Source of the DNA: Planctomycetales bacterium
GTDB taxonomy: Bacteria; Planctomycetota; Planctomycetia; Isosphaerales; Isosphaeraceae
Length of the DNA stretch: 35,810 nucleotides
Assembly: GCA_027459775.1 (NCBI GenBank)
Contig: DAIDHE010000438.1
Span: 1 to 35,810, forward strand
Direction: 5' to 3'
This document shows positions 7,734 through 14,579 of this stretch, one piece after another. Under the pieces are notes generated by a model. That model was given only the letters and a program-made list of their open reading frames with translations, had not been told where the DNA came from and made no database searches. Position 1 is the first letter of the stretch, and every line of letters starts with the position of its first letter. Position numbers and translations under genes: made by a program.

Positions 7734-8528
7734 CTACGACACCAGCCTGGCCGAGTCGCGGTCGAGGTAGAGCTTCGCGCCCGCGCAGCCGCGGAGGGCG
7801 GTGGCCGGGCAGGCTTCGGTGACGGGTCCGCGGAGGGTGGCGAGGACGGCCTGGGCCTTACGCGGACCCGGCGCGACGACCGAGATCACAGGCGCACGCA
7901 AGAACACAGGGATCGTGATTGTATAGGCGTGGGTGGGGACGTCGGCGAGTTGCTCGAAGCAGCCGTCGTTCACCTGCTGAAGCCGGCACGCGGCGTCGAG
8001 GCGTACGACCTTGACCAGGACGGGGTCGAGGAAATCGGCCACGGGCGGGTCGTTGAAGGCGAGGTGGCCGTTTTCACCGATGCCAGCGCAGATCATGTCG
8101 GGGGGCGTCTGGAGCAAGAGCGACTCATAATCGGCACAGGTGAACAGAGGGCGGTCGACTTTTTCGCCGGGGATCAGCCGGGCGGCCAGACCGAGCGAGG
8201 CCTTGTGGCGAAAGAGCCGCTCGTTCAGGTAGCGTCTGAACGACGCCGGGTGGTCGGCGGCCAGGCCCAGGTATTCGTCCATGTGGTAGGCGGTCGCGCG
8301 GCTCCAGTCGATCGTGGCGTCGGCGACCAGGCCGGCCAGGAATTCGTCCTGGCTGGGCGCGGCCGCGAAGACGATGTTGACCTGGTTTTTTTGGGCCAGG
8401 GTCCGCGCGATCGCGCTGGCGACGCCTTTCGCGGCCGCGCGGCCGGCGTGGGCCCGGGTCTCGTGGATTTCGACCTCGAGCGCGTCGACCTGGAATCGAG
8501 CGAGCAGGGTTGGCTCTTGGTCCGACAT
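7734..8528 (-). CDS. nagB: NagB-like glucosamine-6-phosphate deaminase/isomerase
   Basis: This 264-residue protein matches the NagB length (E. coli, 266) and fold. NagB converts glucosamine 6-phosphate to fructose 6-phosphate and ammonia in the cytosol. The motif MDEYLG (83-88) holds D84, equivalent to catalytic D72 of E. coli, and GIGENGHLAFNDP (149-161) holds H155, equivalent to H143. Two differences from E. coli are visible: N153 where D141 is expected and D160 where E148 is expected. It may therefore act on a related sugar phosphate, or belong to a variant subfamily of the NagB/6-phosphogluconolactonase superfamily. GAGG precedes the ATG by about 9 nt. It converges with an MFS transporter gene, consistent with sugar catabolism. 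Confidence 0.78.
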   Translation of the reverse strand: MSDQEPTLLARFQVDALEVEIHETRAHAGRAAAKGVASAIARTLAQKNQVNIVFAAAPSQDEFLAGLVADATIDWSRATAYHMDEYLGLAADHPASFRRYLNERLFRHKASLGLAARLIPGEKVDRPLFTCADYESLLLQTPPDMICAGIGENGHLAFNDPPVADFLDPVLVKVVRLDAACRLQQVNDGCFEQLADVPTHAYTITIPVFLRAPVISVVAPGPRKAQAVLATLRGPVTEACPATALRGCAGAKLYLDRDSARLVS

Positions 8529-8641
8529 GGCTGGGCCTCAAAGAGGCGAGCGAACGCGAAGGACGACCCCGAGATCGACCGCGGCCGGCGCGTGCGCCGG
8601 GCGGTCCACCATGGGCGTCGCGCTTGGGCGCTCGCCGCCGC

Positions 8642-8851
8642 TCAAGCCGACGCCAGACACGGCCTTCCCGATCGAGCGCCGGCACGGAGCTGCTCGCACA
8701 GCCGCTGGCATTCGCTCAGGTCGCCAAGCAGCTTCTCGGCGAGGAAGGATTGGGTCGCCCCGTCGCTCGACCACTGAAGCTGTTCCTGGCACCGAGCCAT
8801 GTGCTCGATCACGTCCTTCATCCACAACAGCGTATCATGCCGATCCATCAT
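8642..8851 (-). CDS. Small hypothetical helical protein (69 aa)
   Basis: I do not recognise a family. The predicted protein starts MMDRHDTLLWMKD and is almost entirely amphipathic helix, with three or four Cys and the repeated pattern CQEQL / CQRLCEQL. Its amino-acid composition is balanced, unlike the Arg/Ala/Pro-rich reading frames that arise by chance in this GC-rich DNA, which is why I accept it. AAGGA lies 10 nt before the ATG. A longer version from 8920 is possible, but its first 23 residues look like read-through of an upstream region. It follows nagB on the same strand at 113 nt upstream of it and could share a transcript. Confidence 0.5.
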   Translation of the reverse strand: MMDRHDTLLWMKDVIEHMARCQEQLQWSSDGATQSFLAEKLLGDLSECQRLCEQLRAGARSGRPCLASA

Positions 8852-9252
8852 GAGACGACCATCCTTCGCCGCGCGCCTCGGAGGGTCGTCTTTGACCCAT
8901 ACGAAGCCTCTTTGTGTCATCTCGGGCCGTCCTGGTCCCGATCGTCCGTTTCCCTTCGCCCGCGGCCAGCCGCGCTTGCCGCGTTTTCCGCGTTTCGATC
9001 GTCAGGAACCGCAAAGCACGTGCCATGGGGCAAGAAGCCTGGCCCCGCGGCCGGGAGTCGTCAATTCCCGCGAGCCGAAGAAAAAAAAACGGCTCGCCGG
9101 GGTTCGCGCACCGCGGGGCGCGCTTGTAATTTCTACAGTGGCGGGCGCGCTTGGGGGCGCTCGGCGAGGAAAAGCGTGGCGCTGGCGGCTTTCCTCGCGG
9201 TCCGGCTTGACTTAGACTGTCAGTAAGCAGATCCGTCCGGCGGGGGAACGAC
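8852..9252. other. Intergenic stretch (401 bp) between divergent genes
   Basis: There is no convincing gene here. It separates the small minus-strand gene from the plus-strand cytidylate-kinase-like gene and should hold both promoters. Near 9080-9093 is an A8 run. A TTGACT at 9207-9212 runs directly into TAGACT at 9213-9218; neither has a well-spaced partner, so I cannot assign a promoter with confidence. Confidence 0.5.
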
Positions 9253-10128
9253 ATGGCTTCGCTGATCACGGCGGCCAATCCGGCGAATGAGGCGAACAGC
9301 GTCCCGGAAGGGGTTTATCGCTGGCCCCGTTCGGTCGTGCGCTGGCTGTTCGGGCTGCCGGACGACGATCGTGAACCGGGGGGCTCGAGCCGGGCGGGGG
9401 CGCGGTTTCTCAACATTTGCATCAGTCGAGAAGCCGGCGCGGGGGGCGCGGCCATCGCGCGGATGGTTGGCGAAAAGTTGGGCTGGAAGGTGTACGACGA
9501 CGAACTCCTCGAGGCCATCGCGCATCGTATGGGCGTTTCGCTCGACGAGGTCCGGGCCCTCGACGAGCTCGCGCCCAGTGTCGTCCAGGACTGGCTGTTG
9601 CCGCTCCGCGAGGAATACTATGCTCCCCAGGAGGCGTATCTCGATCACCTGGCCCGGCTGATCGAGGCGATCGGCCGGGCGGGGGATTCGATTCTGGTCG
9701 GCCGAGGGGCGGGGTACATGCTGCCGAGGGAGAGCACGCTGTCGATCCGCGTGGTCGCCCCCTTGCGGGTCCGCGCGCAGCGCCTGGCCGAACGGATGGG
9801 CGTTTCGTACCGGACCGCCCGCCGGGCGGCCCGCGACCTCGATCGCCGCCGCGACCAGTTTGATCGCACCATGCACCGGGCTAATTCCCAGGATCCCCAT
9901 TCCTACGACATGGTGCTCGAGTCGCACAGCCTGGGTCTCGAGACCTCGGCGATGCTGGTTGCCCATCTGGTGCGGGCTGGCCGCGCGGCCCCGGGCTTCG
10001 CGCAGGCGGTCAAGCCGGCTGCCGAGCCGCGCGAGCGGATGCTGGAACCGAGCTGGGTTCCGCAAGCGCCCGAGACGGGGTCCAGCAAGCCGGCGGAGGG
10101 CGAGCCGCCGGTCCTTGAGCAGACCTGA
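9253..10128 (+). CDS. Cytidylate kinase-like family protein
   Basis: This 291-residue protein has a central domain (about 52-245) of the cytidylate-kinase-like type (Cytidylate_kin2). The phosphate-binding region reads ISREAGAGGAAIAR (57-70), followed by GWKVYDDELL, the family's usual pattern of a modified P-loop and then FYDxELL. The canonical GxxGxGKG of true CMP kinase is absent, so nucleotide kinase activity is inferred from the family only. Later features are VGRGAGYML, as in the LID-preceding strand, and an Arg-rich LID-like helix (RTARRAARDLDRRRDQF). The N-terminal 50 residues and C-terminal 45 residues are Pro/Glu-rich extensions. GGGGGA at 9242-9247 precedes the ATG. It converges with lpxI at 13 nt. 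Confidence 0.8.
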   Translation: MASLITAANPANEANSVPEGVYRWPRSVVRWLFGLPDDDREPGGSSRAGARFLNICISREAGAGGAAIARMVGEKLGWKVYDDELLEAIAHRMGVSLDEVRALDELAPSVVQDWLLPLREEYYAPQEAYLDHLARLIEAIGRAGDSILVGRGAGYMLPRESTLSIRVVAPLRVRAQRLAERMGVSYRTARRAARDLDRRRDQFDRTMHRANSQDPHSYDMVLESHSLGLETSAMLVAHLVRAGRAAPGFAQAVKPAAEPRERMLEPSWVPQAPETGSSKPAEGEPPVLEQT

Positions 10129-10141
10129 GCCGGCGAGGTCG

Positions 10142-11002
10142 TCACTGCACGGCGACGATGCTGATCCTGTGTTTCTCGGCCCGGCTGATGACTTCCTCCT
10201 GGTCGAGCAGGATCGTCCGTCCGGCCTCGATCGCGAGAACCCGCGCCCGCGCCCGGTGCAGGTTTTCGATGGTGTCGACGCCGATGGTCGGCACGTCGAA
10301 CCGCATGTCCTGCTGGGGCTTGGCGACCTTGACGAGCGTCCAGCCGCCCGCTCGGCAGAGCTCGCCCGCGCGGGCGATGCAGCGGTCGGTCCCCTCGATC
10401 GCCTCGACGGCCAGGGCGGCCTTTTCCTTGACCGCCACTGACTGCCCGACGTCGAGCCGGCCCATTTCCTTGGCGAGCGTCCAGCCGAACTCGACGTCCT
10501 CGAGCTCGCGCGGGCTGGGCGCGTGCCGGGTCAGGGTTCCGGCCTGGACCAGCAGCTCGGGGCAATAATCGAGGGCCGATTCAAAGGCGATTCCGTCGCG
10601 CTCGAATTCGGCGATCACGTTCAAGAGGATGCTGTCGTCGCGATTATCGGACCGGCCCCGGCCGTACCACATCTGGACCATGCGCAGGTCGGGGACCAGG
10701 TGCAGGAATCGCCAGGGCGTGAAGATCACGCTCTTGTGGACCTTGCCCGCCATGACGGCCCGACTCACGCCGTCCGCACGAAAGGCGCGGATCATCCCGC
10801 CGAGCTTGGCCACGCCGATCCGGTGAAACGAATCGCAGAGCGAGCGCAATTCGTCGGAAGCCTCGTGCTTGATCGCGATGCACGCGACCTTGAGCCCCTG
10901 CCGCCGGGCGGCCTCGGCGAACACGATCGGGAACCGGCCGCTCCCCGCCAGAAGACCGATCCGAACCTCGCCCGCCGCCGCTGAAGATCGTCCAGAAATC
11001 AT
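10142..11002 (-). CDS. lpxI: LpxI, UDP-2,3-diacylglucosamine pyrophosphatase
   Basis: This 286-residue protein hydrolyses UDP-2,3-diacylglucosamine to lipid X and UMP, the fourth step of lipid A synthesis, replacing LpxH in many bacteria. The sequence has the family's N-terminal GLLAGSGRFPIVFAEAAR, the middle AGKVHK segment, and the C-terminal KPQQDMRFDVPTIGVDTI block containing the conserved metal-site and catalytic residues. Length is close to that of characterised LpxI proteins (about 280). It lies 14 nt downstream of lpxD on the same strand with GGCGAG pairing before the ATG, so the two form an operon covering acylation and hydrolysis of the same intermediate series. Confidence 0.93.
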   Translation of the reverse strand: MISGRSSAAAGEVRIGLLAGSGRFPIVFAEAARRQGLKVACIAIKHEASDELRSLCDSFHRIGVAKLGGMIRAFRADGVSRAVMAGKVHKSVIFTPWRFLHLVPDLRMVQMWYGRGRSDNRDDSILLNVIAEFERDGIAFESALDYCPELLVQAGTLTRHAPSPRELEDVEFGWTLAKEMGRLDVGQSVAVKEKAALAVEAIEGTDRCIARAGELCRAGGWTLVKVAKPQQDMRFDVPTIGVDTIENLHRARARVLAIEAGRTILLDQEEVISRAEKHRISIVAVQ

Positions 11003-11016
11003 GTGATCATCTCGCC

Positions 11017-12123
11017 CTACTCGATCTCGAGATCCACGCGCGCCGGCTCGGTCGCGCTTCCCGGCCTTCCGGCGACCGTCGTCGTGCCCGAGAGAGCCGC
11101 CACTCGGGCGGTCAGGTCGCGGAGCTGGCGATACATCTCGGGCAACCGTGCGATCATCTGGAACAGCCTGCGCTGTTCGCGAACCGGGATCGCCGGCGAT
11201 CCCAGCACGTGCTGGTTGTCGGGGATGGCGCGATGGACGCCCGCCTGCGCGCCGATCACCACCTTGTCGCCGATCCGGGTGTTGTCCTTGATCCCCGCCT
11301 GGCCGGCCATGACCACGTGGTCGCCCGTCTTGCAGCTCCCGGCGATGCCCACCTGCCCGCAGAGCAGGTTGTGGCGACCGATCTGGTTGTTGTGGCCGAT
11401 CATGACCAGGTTGTCGATTTTGGTCCCCTGGCCGATGCGGGTCGCCTCGAAGGTCGCCCGATCGATGGTGCAGTTCGAGCCGACCTCGACGTCGTCTTCG
11501 ATGATGAGGCGGCCCGAGTGGGGGATCTTGACGTGGCGTCCGTCGCTCTGGCGATAGCCGAAGCCGTCGCCGCCCAGCACGGTCCCTGAGTGGATCTCGA
11601 CGCGGTCGCCCAGGGTCACGTTGGCGTAAAGCACCGCGTTGGGATGGATGATGCAGCCCTGGCCGAGCACGCAGCCTTCGCTGACGACAGCGCCGGGGTG
11701 GATCGTCGAGCCCGCGCCGATCGTCGCCCCGTCGCCCACGTAGGCCAAGGGCAGGATTGCCACGTCGGCGCCGAGGGTTGCGGTGGGTGCGACGAAGGCC
11801 TGGGGATGGACGCCGACCCAGCGGGGCCGGTGTTCCCCGACGAGGTGGTCGCGCACGGCCAGGAAGGCGGACATGGGGTCATCGACCTCGATGACGGGCA
11901 GGTCGTCCTGGGAGTCGGTCTTGGCGACGCCGAAATGGGGGCCGACGATGGCGGCCGAGGCGTGCGAGACCTTGAGCAATTTGGCGAATCGTTCGCTCTC
12001 GATGAACGTGATGTCGCCCGGGCCGGCCTCGCCGACGGGGCGGGCTGACCGAATCGAAACGTGGCCGGGCCCGACCAGTCGGCCGTGGACCAGGGCGGCC
12101 AGTTCTTCAACCGTTGCGACCAA
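11017..12123 (-). CDS. lpxD: LpxD, UDP-3-O-acylglucosamine N-acyltransferase
   Basis: This 368-residue protein adds the second acyl chain (from acyl-ACP) to UDP-3-O-acylglucosamine in lipid A synthesis. It has the LpxD N-terminal uridine-binding domain (about 1-95), a left-handed beta-helix of hexapeptide repeats (about 100-310) and a C-terminal helix. The catalytic histidine is H244 in IGHNNQIG, within a typical LpxD block that also contains GGDGFGY and NCTIDRAT. I place the start at a TTG because AAGGA at 12132-12136 sits exactly 8 nt before it and the protein then begins VATVEELA as other LpxD proteins do; a TTG 33 nt further upstream is the alternative. It heads an operon with lpxI and is preceded by a long leader. 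Confidence 0.93.
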   Translation of the reverse strand: MVATVEELAALVHGRLVGPGHVSIRSARPVGEAGPGDITFIESERFAKLLKVSHASAAIVGPHFGVAKTDSQDDLPVIEVDDPMSAFLAVRDHLVGEHRPRWVGVHPQAFVAPTATLGADVAILPLAYVGDGATIGAGSTIHPGAVVSEGCVLGQGCIIHPNAVLYANVTLGDRVEIHSGTVLGGDGFGYRQSDGRHVKIPHSGRLIIEDDVEVGSNCTIDRATFEATRIGQGTKIDNLVMIGHNNQIGRHNLLCGQVGIAGSCKTGDHVVMAGQAGIKDNTRIGDKVVIGAQAGVHRAIPDNQHVLGSPAIPVREQRRLFQMIARLPEMYRQLRDLTARVAALSGTTTVAGRPGSATEPARVDLEIE

Positions 12124-12537
12124 GGGCGTATTCCTTTCTTCCCTGAAAGGCGCCAACGACCAGCTTGCCGGGAGTCGCTTGAAAGGTCGAACTCCAGACG
12201 TGGCTTTCCCGGATTCCCGATCGTCCCTGAACCAGGGTTCCGGGATCGCGCTCGGTCGCCGTCGGGCCGCCTCGATCTCGTGGAGATCCGAGGAAGCTGG
12301 CGACCCGCATCGACCTCAATCGACCGAATCGGCGGGATGCTAAACCATGTCGACAAGCTCGACAAGGCGAAGTCGATCCCGCGGCCGGCCGGAAACGGCC
12401 AACCGCCGTCTTCGCGCGCCTCGAACATCGCCTCTTCCATCGGCCGCGAGGGCTGGCCGACTGTTCCCCTGGAGCGGCGATCCCTGCCCGAAAAGGCCGC
12501 CTGGACGGGTTTCACCGTTTTCGCGGGGCGAGCGGGG
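12124..12537 (-). other. Long leader/intergenic stretch upstream of lpxD (414 bp)
   Basis: I see no credible gene. Reading toward lpxD it holds a candidate sigma-70 promoter (12337-12365) and then about 205 nt of untranslated leader. The leader contains nested inverted repeats: TCCCGGA at 12207-12213 pairs with TCCGGGA at 12239-12245, enclosing CCCTG/CAGGG (12225-12229 and 12233-12237). The part nearest 12538 follows the HAD gene stop and shows no clear terminator. Confidence 0.5.
12337..12365 (-). promoter_or_regulatory. Candidate sigma-70 promoter for lpxD-lpxI
   Basis: On the minus strand, TTGTCG (12360-12365) and TAGCAT (12337-12342) are separated by 17 bp, each close to the -35 and -10 consensus. 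Transcription would begin near 12330. Confidence 0.4.
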
Positions 12538-13269
12538 TCAGGAACCGTGGAACCGAGCCTGGACCAGGGCGGCCAGGGTCGAGATCCATGGGAAGGGGCT
12601 CTCGCCCCGCGCGGAACGATCGAGAAACACGCCGGACAAGCCTGCCTGAATCGCCCCCTCGACGTCGTTTTCCAGGTCGTCGCCCACGCAGGCGACGCGG
12701 TCGGGCGACATGCCCAGGTGGGCGCAGGCGGCCTCGAAAAAGGAGCGATGGGGCTTCTTGTAGCCGACTTCCGAGGAGATCACGAGTTCGTCGCGCCAGT
12801 TTTCCAGCTCGGGCAAGCCGCGAACGACCGTGCGCAGGCGCGAATCGAAATTGGAGCCCACACACACCGGGACGCCCATCGATTCGAGGCTCCGCAGCGC
12901 AGGCGCGACGTCGGGGAAGGCCCGCCACGACTCGGGCCGGCCGAAATGGTCCCAGAGCTCGTCGAAGGCGCGATCGGGATCGGGGATCTCGGGCAACACG
13001 CCCGCCACGATCCGCCGCCATCGCCGTTTTTCCGTGGCCTCGTCGGTCGAGAGCAAGCCGCGCTCGGCGTGGATTTCATCACTCGCGAAATGGATCTGGA
13101 ACCGCGCCCGCGTCTCCTCGGCGGCGATTGCGACCCCCTGGCGAAGCGCGGCCGCCCGATAAGCCTCAGCCACCGACGGCCACGGACGAATCAACGTCCC
13201 GACCGCGTCAAAAATGATTCCTTCGGCATCACGCCAGCGTCCCCGATGGTTCATGGTTGCGTGAGCCAT
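12538..13269 (-). CDS. HAD superfamily hydrolase, subfamily IA, variant motif I
   Basis: This 243-residue protein shows the four HAD motifs: FDAVGTL (20-26) with nucleophile D21, VGSNF with S139, lysine K171 or K172 in GYKKPH, and GDDLENDVEGA with D197, D198 and D202. The cap (about 30-115) is helical, as in subfamily IA. The residue two after the nucleophile, normally Asp and the general acid of phosphatases, is Val (V23), as in some HDHD3/REG-2-like members. It may be a weak phosphatase, act on another substrate class, or have a non-catalytic role. The start is uncertain: ATG at 13269 (used), ATG at 13254 or TTG at 13296; none has a clear ribosome site. It lies downstream of tsaD and the protease on the same strand. 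Confidence 0.8.
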   Translation of the reverse strand: MAHATMNHRGRWRDAEGIIFDAVGTLIRPWPSVAEAYRAAALRQGVAIAAEETRARFQIHFASDEIHAERGLLSTDEATEKRRWRRIVAGVLPEIPDPDRAFDELWDHFGRPESWRAFPDVAPALRSLESMGVPVCVGSNFDSRLRTVVRGLPELENWRDELVISSEVGYKKPHRSFFEAACAHLGMSPDRVACVGDDLENDVEGAIQAGLSGVFLDRSARGESPFPWISTLAALVQARFHGS

Positions 13270-13353
13270 TGCGTTGGTGGGCGATGGATTTGACAAGATG
13301 AGTGTATCCAGAGAAGGAAGAATCGGGATGAGGGCGTCAAATGGACCTTATCG

Positions 13354-13359
13354 ATCATA
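13354..13359 (-). promoter_or_regulatory. Possible -10 element for the HAD gene
   Basis: TATGAT on the minus strand matches five of six -10 consensus bases and lies about 85 nt before the chosen HAD start. The hexamer 17 bp upstream (TTCTTC-like) is poor, so this is tentative. Confidence 0.2.
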
Positions 13360-13372
13360 GAGGCAAGCCAAG

Positions 13373-14539
13373 TTAGGAAGAAAGGGGGGAGTCTGAGGGG
13401 ATGGAGGTGGAATGTGCGTTGGGGTCGGTCTGGGCGGGCGCGTGGTGGGCTCTGGGGGGGTGTTTCGGTCGTGGCTGGCTGGGTCGAACGAGGCCGGGGG
13501 TGACGTCGAGGTCGAGGTCGGCGGTGAGGCCGGCGGCGAGCATGGGAAATGCGATCGCGCCCAGGGCGGCGTTGTCGGTGCAGAGGGAGAGGGGGGGGAT
13601 GTAGAGCTCGACGGGGAGATCGCGGGCGGTTTCGGTCAATCGTTCGCGCAGGCGGGCGTTGGCGGCAACCCCGCCGCCGATCGCCAGTCGCTGGAGCCCC
13701 GTTTGGCGAAGGGCCTGCTTGGCCTTGCCCACGATGGCGTCGACGAGGGCTTCTTGAAAGCTGGCGGCAACGTCGGCGATCATCGCCTGATCGAGCGTGG
13801 GCATGGGGTTGTGGGCGTTGGGTCCGCGTAAGGCGTAAAGGACGGCCGTCTTGAGTCCGGAGAAGCTGAGGGCGATTCGCTCGTCGTGCTGGAACGAGCG
13901 CGGGAAGTCGTAGGCCCTGGGGTTGCCGCCGCGGGCGGCACGTTCGATGAGCGGACCGCCGGGGTAGCCCAGGCCAAGGAGGCTGGCGACCTTGTCAAAG
14001 GCTTCGCCGGCCGCGTCGTCGATGGTACCGCCCAGGAGGGTCGCCTCGAGGGGGCTTTCACAGTGAAAGAAGCTCGTGTGGCCGCCCGAGACGACCAGTC
14101 CCAGGCAGGGGTAAATGGGCGTCTCGGGATAGGCGAGCTGGCAGGCGTAGAGGTGGCCTTCGAGGTGGTCGATGGCGACCAGGGGGATTTCGAGTGTGGC
14201 CGCGAGGCATTTGGCGGCGGTCAGGCCGACGACGAGCGCGCCCGCGAGCCCCGGGCGGGTCGCCACGGCGACCGCCCCCAGGTCGGCCAGGGCGACCCCC
14301 GCTCGAGCGAGCGCCTGGTCGATGATCGGGACGATCCGCTGGGTGTGGGCTCGGGATGCGATTTCTGGGACGACGCCGCCAAAGGGTTGGTGGAGGTCGA
14401 CCTGCGAGGCGACGACCGACGAGAGGATCGTGGGTACGCCCGGTCGGGGCGGACGAGGGCCGCGGATGATCGCCGCGGCGGTCTCGTCGCAGGTCGTCTC
14501 GATGGCGAGCAGGTCGAGCGTGTCGTCGTTTTGAGGCAT
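13373..14539 (-). CDS. tsaD: TsaD, tRNA N6-threonylcarbamoyladenosine transferase
   Basis: This 388-residue protein is the catalytic subunit for t6A formation at position 37 of ANN-decoding tRNAs, working with TsaB and TsaE, which are not in this window. It starts with LAIETTCDETAAAI (11-24), carries the metal-binding pair H125/H129 in IDHLEGHL, the nucleotide-binding VSGGHTSF (150-157), GEAFDKVA, SFSGLKTA, and the C-terminal IGGGVAANARLR and CTDNAALGAIA blocks. All are diagnostic. The last 40 residues are a Pro/His/Ser-rich tail beyond the usual family end and probably dispensable. The gene lies 40 nt downstream of the S41 protease on the same strand; no strong ribosome site is visible before the ATG. 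Confidence 0.95.
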   Translation of the reverse strand: MPQNDDTLDLLAIETTCDETAAAIIRGPRPPRPGVPTILSSVVASQVDLHQPFGGVVPEIASRAHTQRIVPIIDQALARAGVALADLGAVAVATRPGLAGALVVGLTAAKCLAATLEIPLVAIDHLEGHLYACQLAYPETPIYPCLGLVVSGGHTSFFHCESPLEATLLGGTIDDAAGEAFDKVASLLGLGYPGGPLIERAARGGNPRAYDFPRSFQHDERIALSFSGLKTAVLYALRGPNAHNPMPTLDQAMIADVAASFQEALVDAIVGKAKQALRQTGLQRLAIGGGVAANARLRERLTETARDLPVELYIPPLSLCTDNAALGAIAFPMLAAGLTADLDLDVTPGLVRPSQPRPKHPPRAHHAPAQTDPNAHSTSIPSDSPLSS

Positions 14540-14579
14540 GCCCGCGCCGTCAGGTTCGAGCCAGGTTTCGCCGCGCGGC

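Noticed and set aside
9207..9218. TTGACT-TAGACT as a promoter for the cytidylate-kinase-like gene
   Set aside because: The two hexamers are adjacent instead of 15-19 bp apart, and neither has a second partner at normal spacing.
12061..13293. Plus-strand frame of 410 codons across the lpxD leader and HAD gene
   Set aside because: Its composition and position are those of an antisense shadow of two minus-strand genes; no motif is seen.
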